64,000 nucleotides of DNA from Parapedobacter indicus (GCF_900113765.1 NZ_FOQO01000009.1:248001-312000), one strand, 5' to 3'. Counted from the stretch's first letter, positions 9,062-18,068 are shown. Translations and numbers: made by a program. The notes: generated by a model from the letters alone, not told the origin.

Positions 9062-9637
9062 TTACTCCTCCTCCACCGGCGCAAACACCGGTGGATTCCG
9101 TTTGAAAATAGCCGCAAAAATTAACGCGCCGATGAAATAAAAAATAGCACCAAGAGCCAGACCCTTTACGACATCCATAAAACCGGGATTGACTTGCTTT
9201 TCAATATTTTTCTCCGCTTCTTCAATGATTTTGTCGATCTGTTCCTGATCGGAACTGAATGTCTCCGCTACGCGCGTAGTCGCATTTAGCGATATTTCGC
9301 GCATCGTATCCGCGTAACTCGGTTCGATCCATTTAGCAAATGCCGTGGTAAATAGGGTGACCACTACGACCTGTACCATAAACATGAGGAAGATATTGCC
9401 CAATGCCTCCCGAAATGACCAGTACCCACCTATTTTTTTCCGTAAATCAAGCGTGAAATAAATTGCCAAACCTATGGCAATGGCGAGTTGGATAAATCCG
9501 TACGCAAAATTACCCATCAAAGAAGGTGAAGCGTAATACACCATTAGAAAAATGATGATGTTGATAAGTGCCCAAATCAACGCATTATTAATCGCAACTT
9601 TCTTTGCGTTTGCGGTGTCTAGATTTGTTGTTGTCAT
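9062..9637 (-). CDS. DUF4199 membrane protein
   Basis: 191 residues with four predicted membrane helices: ALIWALINIIIFLMVYYA, GFIQLAIAIGLAIYFTLDLRK, a third around IFLMFMVQVVVVTLF, and a C-terminal one in LALGAIFYFIGALIFAAIF. A charged loop lies between helices 3 and 4. This matches DUF4199, a Bacteroidota-specific family of unknown function that often sits next to family 2 glycosyltransferases, as here. It may support the neighbouring glycosyltransferase in the membrane (inference). Confidence 0.85.
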   Translation of the reverse strand: MTTTNLDTANAKKVAINNALIWALINIIIFLMVYYASPSLMGNFAYGFIQLAIAIGLAIYFTLDLRKKIGGYWSFREALGNIFLMFMVQVVVVTLFTTAFAKWIEPSYADTMREISLNATTRVAETFSSDQEQIDKIIEEAEKNIEKQVNPGFMDVVKGLALGAIFYFIGALIFAAIFKRNPPVFAPVEEE

Positions 9638-9652
9638 GGTTATGTGTTTTAA

Positions 9653-10321
9653 TTAATGATTATAGGCAACTAACAGCTGGTATACTGCTCCTTCAAAGCC
9701 CGGGTTTGCACTGTGACGGAGATACGTTTTCAACTCTTCGGCTGTAGGGCGTTGCTCATAAAAGAATCCCATTATTGGATAAAATAGTTCAGCCAACTCC
9801 TGATCTGCCGAAATCTTTTGGGCAATCTTAGCGATTTCACCGTAAGAGCTGTCTGTCAGAATCTGATGAGCAATCACCGGTTCATAAATACGGTGTTCAT
9901 CTTGAAATTCATCTTCATCTACTAACAGAAATTCCTTAAGATAATCATCAAGCTGAGGTTCAAGCTGTTCATCGGCACATTCCCGCAGATAAAGCAACAC
10001 ATTCAGCAACTCCGTTCCCCGATCAATGGTCTGGTTCTCAATACTTTCCCATTCTTCCGATTCCAGGTAATCTCCTTCTAACTTTTCTACGTCGGCAGCA
10101 AAGAAATTCAGCAGCAACAAGTCAAACGCGATTTCCCTCAATTCCTCAAACCGAGGCTGATCGTCAAATGCCTGATCCATCAACGAGACTTTATCCAAAT
10201 ACGCGGCATCGCCTGCAAAAATTTCGGCAAGCTGGCGTAGCAATCCGTTACCATCGATCTGCTCTATTGAGCTGTATGATTGTATGCAAGCTTCAAGCGC
10301 CCTCGCTATATAGATATCCAT
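9653..10321 (-). CDS. Conserved hypothetical acidic helical protein
   Basis: Function not recognised. 222 residues, strongly acidic and mostly helical by composition, with no signal peptide or membrane segment. It contains acidic clusters (DYLESEEWESIENQ, LLVDEDEFQDEH). It sits 2 nt after the dihydroorotase-like gene and 15 nt before DUF4199, so it belongs to the same operon. The position between a degenerate enzyme and membrane glycosyltransferases suggests an adaptor or scaffold role, but that is speculation. Confidence 0.7.
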   Translation of the reverse strand: MDIYIARALEACIQSYSSIEQIDGNGLLRQLAEIFAGDAAYLDKVSLMDQAFDDQPRFEELREIAFDLLLLNFFAADVEKLEGDYLESEEWESIENQTIDRGTELLNVLLYLRECADEQLEPQLDDYLKEFLLVDEDEFQDEHRIYEPVIAHQILTDSSYGEIAKIAQKISADQELAELFYPIMGFFYEQRPTAEELKTYLRHSANPGFEGAVYQLLVAYNH

Positions 10322-10323
10322 GG

Positions 10324-11592
10324 TTATTGTGTGTTTATAATTTGACGTTTGTTGACAACCATTGTTACTTTTCCCTTCAACTCGCTTCCCATCAGCGGAC
10401 TATTAATTGATTTAGAGCGATTGGTCTCGGTATCGAATCGCCATTTTTTTCCGGTATCCAGCAGAGTAAAATTAGCTGGAGCTTGCTCCTTGAATTCCGG
10501 CAGCGGAAGTCCCAGCACACGTCGTGGCCCAAGAGCCAATTTATCAACAAGTTGATCTATCGTCAATCCCGCCTCGAGTACCAACGGGAGTAATGTTTGC
10601 AAGCCGATTACCCCATCAGCTGCGATCTGATACTCGACATTTTTATATTCCACTTCATGGGGGGTGTGCTGCGAAACAATGGCATCAATGGTTCCGTCGT
10701 TTAACCCTTCAAGCAATGCGCTTACATCAGCCTGCGTCCGCAAAGGCGGGCTAACTTTATAGTTGCTATCGAAGCCGGCGATCAGTTCGTCCGTCATGAC
10801 CAAATGATGAGCAGCTACATCACACGTTACTTTTATACCACTTGCTTTGGCGTTTCGGATAAGAGCTACACTTTCAGCGGTGCTGATCGTGGTAAAATGT
10901 ATAGGCGCATCGTTGTACTCCGCAAGGTATAAGTCGCGCGCAACCATCAGCGCTTCGGCAAGATTAGGATTTCCCTTCATCCCGAGATACGTACTTGTTG
11001 GCCCTTCGTTCATCTTACCTCCCGCCGCTACCGAAACATCTTCGGGGCTCGAAATGATGAGGCCTCCAAACCCCTTGCTATATAGCAATGCTCGGCTCAT
11101 CAATCCTCCCTGCTGAAGCGGTCTATCTCCATCGCAGAATGCCACGGCGCCCGCCAGCTTCATATCATACAGCTCGGCCAGCTCTCTCCCCTCTCGCTGC
11201 TTGCTAATTGCACCAATGGGATGCACATCAATTGGCAACGGTGCAGACCGATTCACAATCAATGCCACTTCCGATCGGCTATGTACCGGTGGGTGTGTAT
11301 TGGGTTGGACCGCTACTCCCGTTACCCCTCCTGCAAGGGCTGCCGCAGAACCCGATAAGATATCTTCTTTCGTTTCTAAACCCGGTTCGCCAAAATTGAC
11401 GTTCATATCAAAAAATCCGGGCACTAAATATTGACCCTTTGCATCGAAAACATCAAGATGATCTTTGCCTCTTTCGATTTGCTTCGCAATCTTAGTAATT
11501 ACTCCTTTGTTTAACAAAACATCCAGTTCTTTACCGTGAAAGGGTGTATTGGGAAAGATAATCCTGGCCGACTTGATGAGTAAGTTATCCAT
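10324..11592 (-). CDS. Dihydroorotase-like protein, probably catalytically inactive
   Basis: 422 residues over the full length of type I dihydroorotase (amidohydrolase superfamily): N-terminal DNLLIKSARII, DVAAHHLVMTDE, and a YKVSPPLR segment. Key residues are missing. The HxH metal motif reads N64-V-N66 (DMNVNF). The HxED and HxxH ligand regions read SSPED (about 181) and HFTTIS (about 235). The catalytic DHAPH reads QHTPH (Q308). Only D154 and the later histidines remain. It should not bind the binuclear zinc centre normally. By analogy with PyrC' pseudo-dihydroorotases it may be a structural partner of aspartate transcarbamoylase, but pyrB is not adjacent. First gene of the glycosyltransferase operon. 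Confidence 0.85.
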   Translation of the reverse strand: MDNLLIKSARIIFPNTPFHGKELDVLLNKGVITKIAKQIERGKDHLDVFDAKGQYLVPGFFDMNVNFGEPGLETKEDILSGSAAALAGGVTGVAVQPNTHPPVHSRSEVALIVNRSAPLPIDVHPIGAISKQREGRELAELYDMKLAGAVAFCDGDRPLQQGGLMSRALLYSKGFGGLIISSPEDVSVAAGGKMNEGPTSTYLGMKGNPNLAEALMVARDLYLAEYNDAPIHFTTISTAESVALIRNAKASGIKVTCDVAAHHLVMTDELIAGFDSNYKVSPPLRTQADVSALLEGLNDGTIDAIVSQHTPHEVEYKNVEYQIAADGVIGLQTLLPLVLEAGLTIDQLVDKLALGPRRVLGLPLPEFKEQAPANFTLLDTGKKWRFDTETNRSKSINSPLMGSELKGKVTMVVNKRQIINTQ

Positions 11593-11722
11593 GTATGTAA
11601 TAAGACGAAAAAGGTTCTAATAAGACCGGAAAGTTGATTTTTAATGGAACTACGGTAGCGTATGCATTCATTAACCAACAAAAGTACAAAATCAATAGCA
11701 ATGCAACTATTTATTTTTGAAA

Positions 11723-12286
11723 TTACGGATTTCCCCATTCGTATCCGCCCGATTCCAGCCCTGCCAACTCCAGTACCCGGTCGATCACCGTGGCCGCTAA
11801 TGCCTCGAAATTAGGAGGCAGGCTATAAAACGAGGGACTCGCAGGACAGATCACGCCACCTGCATCGGTAACTACCTGCATATTCCGTAAATGGATGCTA
11901 CTCAACGGAGTCTCCCTGGGAACCAGGATAAGTCTCCGACGCTCTTTCAAAATGACGTCTGCCGCCCGACTGGTCAGGTCCGACGAAATTCCTCCGGCAA
12001 TCCTCGCCAATGTCCCCATCGAACAGGGGCACACAATCATGGTATCAAATTTTGCAGATCCAGAAGCAAACGGTGCATAGAAATTATTCTTTTCATAAAA
12101 TGTAAAAGGGTACTTAGAATAATCTTCATTACCCAATTCAAACTTCCAGACGTCTTTTGCATTATCAGACATCACCACTCCCACCGCATCTAATCGATGC
12201 TGGAAAGCCAACAGCTTATCAAGCAGCACTTTGGCGTAAATGGAACCACTTGCCCCGGTTATGGCGACGACGATTTTCTTTGGCAT
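11723..12286 (-). CDS. ubiX: UbiX family flavin prenyltransferase
   Basis: 187 residues. UbiX attaches a dimethylallyl group to FMN to make prenylated FMN, the cofactor of UbiD decarboxylases. The N-terminal VVAITGASGSIYAKVLLDKL is the flavin-binding segment. CPCSMGTLARIAGGISSDLTSRAADVILKERR and LVPRETPLSSIHLRNM are the family hallmark blocks. A UbiD decarboxylase that would need this cofactor is encoded at 37.2-39.1 kb in the same window but separately. An A/T-rich 130-bp gap separates it from the downstream operon. Confidence 0.95.
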   Translation of the reverse strand: MPKKIVVAITGASGSIYAKVLLDKLLAFQHRLDAVGVVMSDNAKDVWKFELGNEDYSKYPFTFYEKNNFYAPFASGSAKFDTMIVCPCSMGTLARIAGGISSDLTSRAADVILKERRRLILVPRETPLSSIHLRNMQVVTDAGGVICPASPSFYSLPPNFEALAATVIDRVLELAGLESGGYEWGNP

Positions 12287-12334
12287 ATCTCTGAATATCT
12301 GCCAAACTTAGGCAACTCACGTTTCAAATGCAAG

Positions 12335-13399
12335 TCACCGCGAGCGGATTTCCTTTCGCATAAAGGAAACATAGGACAACGCAAAGCACACCACCGTAGC
12401 CGCTATCAATCCCGTCAATTGCGGCCATACAATCAACAGACTCTGTCCCAGTGGCAAGGGACTGGGTATGGCACCGTACGCTTGTTCCATGGTCAACGGC
12501 CCCAAGCTCCTAACCGAAGGCACCAGCAATGTGGTCGTGGCATCCGTATACAACTGACTGGGTATTACGCGCATCAGGTTCATGATAAACTGCTGGTAGC
12601 CAATAAGCTGCTGGGGTAAAGCCGCCTCGGAAGGCATCAGCGCCCGAGCAACCATGTTGACAATTAGTTGATAAAAGATCGTAAAGAACAGCCATACAGC
12701 GATCGCAGTCAGCGCTGATGTAGCCGCTTGTCGAAAGCGAATGGACAAAAAAACCGATAGGTTTAACCAAAACGCCACATACAGTATGCTTAATAACAGA
12801 AAGCATACAATCCTGAAAAACTCTTCTACCGTGGGTGGTATGCCGATGATAAACATCCCGAATCCCATCACTAAAAAGCCCAATGCGAAAAACAGTACAC
12901 CAATAACGGTGAGCGCCGCAATGAATTTAGCATTAATCAGGTAGTCACGATGGATGGGTTGAGCCACAATACGGCTTAGTGTGCCTGAGTTTTGCTCGGA
13001 GTTGATGGCATCAAAACCCAGCCCAATGCCCAGCAGAGGCCCGAGGAACCCCACAAAAACATGAAATGGAGGCAGCGAACCATCCGACAGCGTAAAGAGC
13101 TTCAAAAAGAAAAAAGGATCGTCCGAGTCTCCGGCCTTCCGGGTTTCATCCACCAAGCTCGTTATGGAAGTATATAAAGATCCAAAACACGTCAACAGAA
13201 TGAGAAACAGTAAAACATTGAAGCGCCAGCTGCGTACATGATCCGAGATTTCCTTCTGGACAATTACCCAAAACGGGTGGCTGACGGCTAACATCCTTCG
13301 CTCCTGTTGCTTTTTTGTATAGCGATCTATCGCTGCGATTACCCCCGCAGCCCAGGGCTTTTCCTTGAATTGGCGAACGGCATTATGCAGTTTTTCCAT
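12335..13399 (-). CDS. ABC transporter permease (ABC-2 type)
   Basis: 354 residues from ATG 13399 (MEKLHNAVRQF). This start overlaps the stop of the ATPase gene and has a purine-rich ribosome site (GGAGGGGAGG) just upstream; the longer open frame from 13447 lies inside the ATPase. After ~60 cytoplasmic residues come six hydrophobic helices with a large extracytoplasmic loop between helices 1 and 2, the ABC-2 exporter layout (NosY/COG1277-like, with NSEQNSGTLSRIVAQPIHR). Together with the ATPase and the NEW3 protein it forms a three-gene operon for an unknown export or membrane-remodelling function. Confidence 0.87.
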   Translation of the reverse strand: MEKLHNAVRQFKEKPWAAGVIAAIDRYTKKQQERRMLAVSHPFWVIVQKEISDHVRSWRFNVLLFLILLTCFGSLYTSITSLVDETRKAGDSDDPFFFLKLFTLSDGSLPPFHVFVGFLGPLLGIGLGFDAINSEQNSGTLSRIVAQPIHRDYLINAKFIAALTVIGVLFFALGFLVMGFGMFIIGIPPTVEEFFRIVCFLLLSILYVAFWLNLSVFLSIRFRQAATSALTAIAVWLFFTIFYQLIVNMVARALMPSEAALPQQLIGYQQFIMNLMRVIPSQLYTDATTTLLVPSVRSLGPLTMEQAYGAIPSPLPLGQSLLIVWPQLTGLIAATVVCFALSYVSFMRKEIRSR

Positions 13400-14357
13400 A
13401 GACCTCCCCTCCTTCGAAATACTTGGTATAAATGTCATCCAAGCCATATTCCCTTGTATTGAGATGTTTCAACCCCACCCCCGCATGAACGAGAATATGT
13501 GCTACTTCAGCAGTTACTTCTTGGGTGCCGCCTATGTAAATCCGCTCCTTGTCTATGCGGACAGATACGGCGCCCTCCAAATCCAGTAGCTGGGATTTTA
13601 CGGTTTCCGCCATTTCCGGCGTCAAGGCTCCCTCAATAGCTGCTTCAACAAGATAAGGCTCTTTATCAGAAAACAACGCTTTGGACAATTCTACCACATT
13701 CCCTTGAGCAAGCAGCTTGCCGGCGACGAATATACCCACCCGGTCACACACTTGTTGTACCTGATGGAGGTGATGAGACGAAAGTAAGACGGTGATTTGC
13801 TCCTCGCGGCTGAGGGCAACAATTAAATCGAGAAACTCACGCACACCGATGGGGTCTATTCCCAATGTGGGTTCATCCAATATAATGACTTCCGGATTTT
13901 TGACCAGTACATCCGCCAATCCCAGTCGCTGGCGCATCCCCCGTGAATATTTACCGGCTTTCTTTCCGGATGCATCCTTTAATCCAATACGTTGAAGCAA
14001 CGCATCCACGCGTTGCTCCGCTTCCCTTCGGGAAAGACGGTTGAGCCTCGCCGTGTACAATAAATTTTCGCGCCCGCTCAACTGTTCGTAGAACCCTACA
14101 TCATCCGGCAAATATCCTACCCGCCGTTTTACATCAATGGGATGGATCGTCGAGTCTATTCCACATACCTTCACACGGCCTGAGGTAGGCTCCGTGAGTC
14201 CGAGCATCATCAGAATGGTGGTCGACTTGCCCGCACCGTTTGGTCCGAGCAATCCAAAAATTTCACCTTTTCGAATAGACAAATCCAAGTGATCCACCGC
14301 CGCAAATTCGCCGTACTTCTTGGTAAGGCTTTCAAGTTCGATAATGGATTGATTCAC
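13383..14357 (-). CDS. ABC transporter ATP-binding protein (NosF/CcmA-like)
   Basis: 324 residues. Walker A GPNGAGKST is at 38-46, signature YSRGMRQR at 137-144 and Walker B VIILDEPT at 157-164, with LLSSHHLHQVQQVCDRV (H-loop) after them. A ~100-residue C-terminal extension of the kind seen in ABC-2 exporter ATPases follows. It powers the permease encoded directly downstream, which overlaps its 3' end by 17 bp. It begins 3 nt after the NEW3-protein gene. Confidence 0.92.
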   Translation of the reverse strand: MNQSIIELESLTKKYGEFAAVDHLDLSIRKGEIFGLLGPNGAGKSTTILMMLGLTEPTSGRVKVCGIDSTIHPIDVKRRVGYLPDDVGFYEQLSGRENLLYTARLNRLSRREAEQRVDALLQRIGLKDASGKKAGKYSRGMRQRLGLADVLVKNPEVIILDEPTLGIDPIGVREFLDLIVALSREEQITVLLSSHHLHQVQQVCDRVGIFVAGKLLAQGNVVELSKALFSDKEPYLVEAAIEGALTPEMAETVKSQLLDLEGAVSVRIDKERIYIGGTQEVTAEVAHILVHAGVGLKHLNTREYGLDDIYTKYFEGGEVYGKTA

Positions 14358-14360
14358 AGA

Positions 14361-15524
14361 TTACCTCCTTCCGTACTTCCGGAATAAATAATACACACCG
14401 CCCAATGTGCCCAAAATGATCAAAATCCCCAGCCATCCCCACAGTAACGGCGTACGAACAGATAATCGAAACGATGCAGTTGCTGACTTCTCTGGTGTTT
14501 TGGCCTCCAGATTTACGACATAATCGCCTGCTACCGATTTTCTACTTGCTTTGATCGTGGCAAACACCTGTGCATGCTGGCCGGGTGCGATTACATCAAT
14601 TTTGCTGGGTTCAAACGATACCGCCCAATCTACGGGAGCCGAAGATTTCATTTCTATATTTTTCAAGGGGGCCGACCCGGTATTTTTTACCAATAGCTCC
14701 ACTTTCTCATCGCTACCGGCCGTGATGGATGTACTCAGTTTCCCTGTAGGTGTGGTCAACTCTAAGTTATAAGACCCGGTGATAACAACTTCCAATTCCA
14801 GGTTAGACGACATTCCACTGGTGGAAGCCACCACAGGCACCTTATAGCTACCTGCTCCTAGATGGTCTGGTGGATCCAACTCGATGGTGATATTCTGCGT
14901 TTGATTGGCTCCCACATTTACCGACGAAACCTGCTTGCCATTTGCCCGGAATAATGCGTTCCACCCTTGGGGCACCTGGGCGCGTAATCCATAAACCTGT
15001 TCCTCGCTCGATGGATTCCTGAGCGTGGAATTGAACGTAAATGTTGAGTTCGCCGCCCCCTCCATATTGGCCTGATCCGTGTTGAATTCCGATTTAAAGG
15101 TTCCTTGCTCGGATATTTCTACAGTCAACGGCAATTGGCTGATTCCCTTCGCTACTAATTGGAAACGATAAGTACCTTTTTCCACCCGGTAGGGTACCTG
15201 TAGTTTGAACGAAAAATTCTTTTTCTCCCGTGGTAAAACGGCGAGCTGCTCAACCGTCCACCCTCCGGATTTGAGTTCATAGGACCAACCCTCCGGCAAT
15301 CCGACCACCGCTATCTCCGCCGTTCTGACACCGCTTCCGTTATTGATTACATCAACCGAATAATCGATGGATTCACCCGGAGGAACCGAAATTTTTGTAT
15401 AAGGAGTGTAAAGGGTCATGCTTTGAGCAACCCCCATCCGCTGAATCCCTTTCATCGGGACCACTCCACAAAAGCACATTAATAAAATAATAACTTTAGG
15501 TAAAGTAATGGCACGTGTTAACAT
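14361..15524 (-). CDS. NEW3-domain membrane-anchored protein (COG1470-like)
   Basis: 387 residues: an N-terminal signal/anchor (LPKVIILLMCFCGVVPM), three or more beta-sandwich repeats, a C-terminal membrane helix (LLWGWLGILIILGTLGGVYYLF) and a basic tail. The repeats show the NEW3 pattern (VPPGESIDYSVDVINNGSG; ITAGSDEKVELLVKNTGSAP; IAPGQHAQVFATIKASRKSVAGDY). The bulk of the protein should lie outside the inner membrane. It is translated 3 nt ahead of the ABC ATPase, so it is likely the extracytoplasmic partner of that exporter. No catalytic residues are seen; ligand unknown. Confidence 0.85.
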   Translation of the reverse strand: MLTRAITLPKVIILLMCFCGVVPMKGIQRMGVAQSMTLYTPYTKISVPPGESIDYSVDVINNGSGVRTAEIAVVGLPEGWSYELKSGGWTVEQLAVLPREKKNFSFKLQVPYRVEKGTYRFQLVAKGISQLPLTVEISEQGTFKSEFNTDQANMEGAANSTFTFNSTLRNPSSEEQVYGLRAQVPQGWNALFRANGKQVSSVNVGANQTQNITIELDPPDHLGAGSYKVPVVASTSGMSSNLELEVVITGSYNLELTTPTGKLSTSITAGSDEKVELLVKNTGSAPLKNIEMKSSAPVDWAVSFEPSKIDVIAPGQHAQVFATIKASRKSVAGDYVVNLEAKTPEKSATASFRLSVRTPLLWGWLGILIILGTLGGVYYLFRKYGRR

Positions 15525-15661
15525 AACAAAACCGAACTAATTTAGAAATAAATAAGCTGTGTAGACAAAATTAGAAAATCAAGAAACCTCCAAAAATGAT
15601 TTCACATTTTTTAACATTTCAGATAACATTTCGGATATTTGAGGCCTTAAACGGACCCAAA

Positions 15662-15695
15662 CAAAAAAAGGGCCGAATACAAGAATATTCGACCC
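15662..15695 (-). terminator. Intrinsic terminator of the candidate small RNA
   Basis: Ten-bp stem with one mismatch, GGGTCGAATA pairing with TATTCGGCCC, followed by a T7 tract on the minus strand. Confidence 0.65.
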
Positions 15696-15732
15696 TACAT
15701 CTACCTATGAAAAACATGCCCTTTGGGAGGGC
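15662..15732 (-). ncRNA. Candidate small RNA or attenuated leader
   Basis: On the minus strand a good promoter (TTTG, 18 nt, TACTTTTG at 15744-15737) is followed by a short transcript. It folds into a first hairpin (TGCCCTCCCAAAGGGCA) and then a second hairpin (GGGTCGAATA / TATTCGGCCC) directly followed by seven T, a classic intrinsic terminator. The predicted RNA is ~70 nt. The NEW3/ABC operon starts 140 nt further on the same strand, so this could instead be a terminator-controlled leader. No known riboswitch was recognised. Confidence 0.5.
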
Positions 15733-15736
15733 ATTA

Positions 15737-15765
15737 CAAAAGTACAGCTAAGATTGAGGATACAA
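15737..15765 (-). promoter_or_regulatory. Promoter of the candidate small RNA
   Basis: -7 TACTTTTG (15744-15737) and -33 TTG (15765-15763), 18 nt apart, both matching the Bacteroidota consensus. Confidence 0.55.
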
Positions 15766-15903
15766 AACATTTATTCGTTCAAAAAAAGTTTTTGTAGATG
15801 TAATACTACAAGAAAAAGAGCGGCTGCGGTTATGCAGGTTTGATTTTTTTTAGTTAATTCGTGCTGCGTAATTTAATTATTGATTAGAAGACAGATTGAA
15901 GAA

Positions 15904-16554
15904 ATGAGCCTTAGTCAACTGGAAGAATATATTGAGACAGGCAACGGCCGTGCAATTGATGATTTGCTAAATGGCAATCCGAGCCTGAGTAAACAGAAAA
16001 CAAGCCACGACATCTCCCCCCTCCTATTAGCCTGTTATTATAATAAGCCGCAAATTGTAAAAGTATTATTAAAGCATCTGGACGAACTTACGATTCATGA
16101 AGCGGCAGCAGCAGCTCAGTTGGAACAGGTTCAGGCAATGATTGAAGACCACCCGGATTTAATCGATGTGATTTCAGATCATGGATTTACACCACTGGGT
16201 TTGTCGACACATTTTGGCAACGAAGATGTTGTTCGATACCTGCTTGCAAAACACGCCGACCCAAATATTCAATCTCAGAACGGATATAATGTCTATCCAT
16301 TGCATGCAGCCATCGGCGCTAACTTTGACGGCATAGCCAAGATGCTCATTGAGGCGGGTGCCGAAGTGAATGTATTGCAGACATCTCGGACCAGTCCCTT
16401 ACATCTTGCGGCGCAAAACGGGAACATCGATCTCATTATACTGTTGTTAGAAAACGGTGCGCGGGTAGAAATCAAAAATGATATGGGAAAAACTGCGTCT
16501 GATTTGGCGGCGGAAAAAAGACACGTCGAAATTGCAGAAATCTTGAAGACCTAA
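15904..16554 (+). CDS. Ankyrin-repeat protein
   Basis: About 216 residues from ATG 15904 (MSLSQLEEYIETGN); an in-frame TTG at 15880 is possible but less likely. At least five ankyrin units are visible, e.g. ISPLLLACYYNKPQIVKVLL, HGFTPLGLSTHFGNEDVVRYLL, YPLHAAIGANFDGIAKMLIEAGAEVN, and SPLHLAAQNGNIDLIILLLENGARV. No signal peptide, so probably a cytoplasmic protein-protein interaction module; partner unknown. Convergent with the PspC-domain gene (3 nt apart). Confidence 0.85.
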   Translation: MSLSQLEEYIETGNGRAIDDLLNGNPSLSKQKTSHDISPLLLACYYNKPQIVKVLLKHLDELTIHEAAAAAQLEQVQAMIEDHPDLIDVISDHGFTPLGLSTHFGNEDVVRYLLAKHADPNIQSQNGYNVYPLHAAIGANFDGIAKMLIEAGAEVNVLQTSRTSPLHLAAQNGNIDLIILLLENGARVEIKNDMGKTASDLAAEKRHVEIAEILKT

Positions 16555-16557
16555 GAA

Positions 16558-16782
16558 TTAAAAGTCCCAAAGGCGGTGACGCATGCGTTTGATATAATTT
16601 CGAAAATCTAATACAATGCCCGCCAAGAAGTAGAAAATAATAGGAAATCCCACGGCAAGAAACGATGTGTAGATAAAAAATAAGCGAAGCTTGGAAATGG
16701 ATATGCCAAGCCGTTCTCCGATGTATGTACATACACCGAAAGAACGCTGTTCAAAAAACAAAATAATTCGCTTTATCATCAT
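16558..16782 (-). CDS. PspC-domain small membrane protein
   Basis: 74 residues. FEQRSFGVCTYIGERLGIS followed by a long hydrophobic segment (LFFIYTSFLAVGFPIIFYFL) is the PspC signature seen in phage-shock regulators. It lacks the long C-terminal part of full Psp proteins. The stop of the upstream DUF2851 gene (16779) overlaps its start (ATGA-type), so the two are co-translated. A membrane-stress role is inferred from the domain only. Confidence 0.8.
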   Translation of the reverse strand: MMIKRIILFFEQRSFGVCTYIGERLGISISKLRLFFIYTSFLAVGFPIIFYFLAGIVLDFRNYIKRMRHRLWDF

Positions 16783-18068
16783 TCGTTATACTTGATCAAT
16801 TGCAGTCCTATTCCACATTCTAAACACCGCTTCCTATCGCAATAAAACGACTTCATTTGTAACAAAGCCTGCGATTCAGCGGCGTGCTCCGCCTGAATAC
16901 CCAATTCCGAGAAGTGCGCTAAAACTGAATTTTTTTCTATTTTTAAACGTTCCAAAAGAGCTATAGCTCGGTAAATATACAGTTCTTTACCGATATATTT
17001 ACCATAAGCAAATAAAATACCAGACACCATATTGATGAGCAGGTTATCGATGGAATGCCGTCCCAACTGGCAGCCATGTCTAGAAGAGGGTACATCAAAC
17101 CGATAACGATCGTTCCAGTAAGAATTTACCGGCAACTTTTCAAACAATGCCTTCAACTGATCGGTATCCTGTGTGTCGATTAACGTGGAAAATAAATGTA
17201 CCGATCGAAGATATACTGCAGCAAACTGGGCAATCCGGATTGTTGGGAAATTGCTCGGACGTGTGCGAAGAAACTTCCAAGAAGACGCATCCATGGGAGT
17301 CAGCGCGTGAAGTTGACGAAGATGACGATATTCCTGTTGTAGTTTCCAAGGATATGCATCTGCAAACAATGGATCTTCCAGCAAACCCGCCTGACCAAAA
17401 AATAGGGCTTCTATTGCTTGCGGACTATGGCGATGTCTTGCTAAAACGGTCTGAGGTAAATTTCGGGCCAGCTGCTCAAACGCCTGGGCGTTGACCTTAA
17501 ATCCGAAACTGCGGGCGGCCCAAAGATAACAGGTGTCTTCCCAGCTTCCGTGTTGCTCGGCCAACAGTTCATAGATAGCAGCAATTTTATGCTCAAAACG
17601 CTCAACCAGCAAACGCGACAACCATTGTGACCGGTGAAAAGCCGGAACCCGATGAACCAGCTTTTCGCAGGGGATCCAATACATGCCGCTCATCAATTCA
17701 CGATACTTCGCTAAAACATGTTTGGGAATCAGCGGTTTCAGTACAAAAGTTTCCGGAAACGTGCCATCTTCACGGCGAATGACTTTATCATCTTCATATA
17801 CTACATGCAATATGACGTTATTATAAACTTTATCACGGCTATGCTGATGAGCATCCCATTCTGACGCGTGCACGTGAATCTCGACATTTCCGGCCCATTC
17901 TGTGTCCCCGATTCGTATCCGCGCAGTGAGAAAATCCGGGCCTGCATCGTTATTTTGATAGCCCGTATCTAATATCATCAGTGTTTTTTTTGACACGGTA
18001 AACAGCTGAGTGGCATGATACAGCCGGTATTTCCAAACAAAATGTAATATATCTTCTGGCAAGGTCAT
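16779..18068 (-). CDS. DUF2851 family protein
   Basis: 429 residues matching the Bacteroidota DUF2851 family: N-terminal LPEDILHFVWKYRLYH, then DTGYQNNDAGPDFLTARIRIG and WAGNVEIHVHASEWDAHQHS, a motif set resembling a restriction-endonuclease-like core (D..D, E.H). The C-terminus has a Cys-pair (CDRKRCLECGIG) that could bind a metal. Function unknown. It overlaps the downstream PspC gene by 4 nt. Confidence 0.88.
   Translation of the reverse strand: MTLPEDILHFVWKYRLYHATQLFTVSKKTLMILDTGYQNNDAGPDFLTARIRIGDTEWAGNVEIHVHASEWDAHQHSRDKVYNNVILHVVYEDDKVIRREDGTFPETFVLKPLIPKHVLAKYRELMSGMYWIPCEKLVHRVPAFHRSQWLSRLLVERFEHKIAAIYELLAEQHGSWEDTCYLWAARSFGFKVNAQAFEQLARNLPQTVLARHRHSPQAIEALFFGQAGLLEDPLFADAYPWKLQQEYRHLRQLHALTPMDASSWKFLRTRPSNFPTIRIAQFAAVYLRSVHLFSTLIDTQDTDQLKALFEKLPVNSYWNDRYRFDVPSSRHGCQLGRHSIDNLLINMVSGILFAYGKYIGKELYIYRAIALLERLKIEKNSVLAHFSELGIQAEHAAESQALLQMKSFYCDRKRCLECGIGLQLIKYNE

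Noticed and set aside
13400..13447. Longer start for the ABC-2 permease
   Set aside because: These 16 extra codons lie inside the ATPase gene; the ATG at 13399 has a strong purine-rich ribosome site.
15707..15751. Plus-strand mini-frame MKNMPFGRALQKYS as a leader peptide
   Set aside because: It overlaps the hairpins and promoter of a better-supported minus-strand RNA and has no ribosome site.
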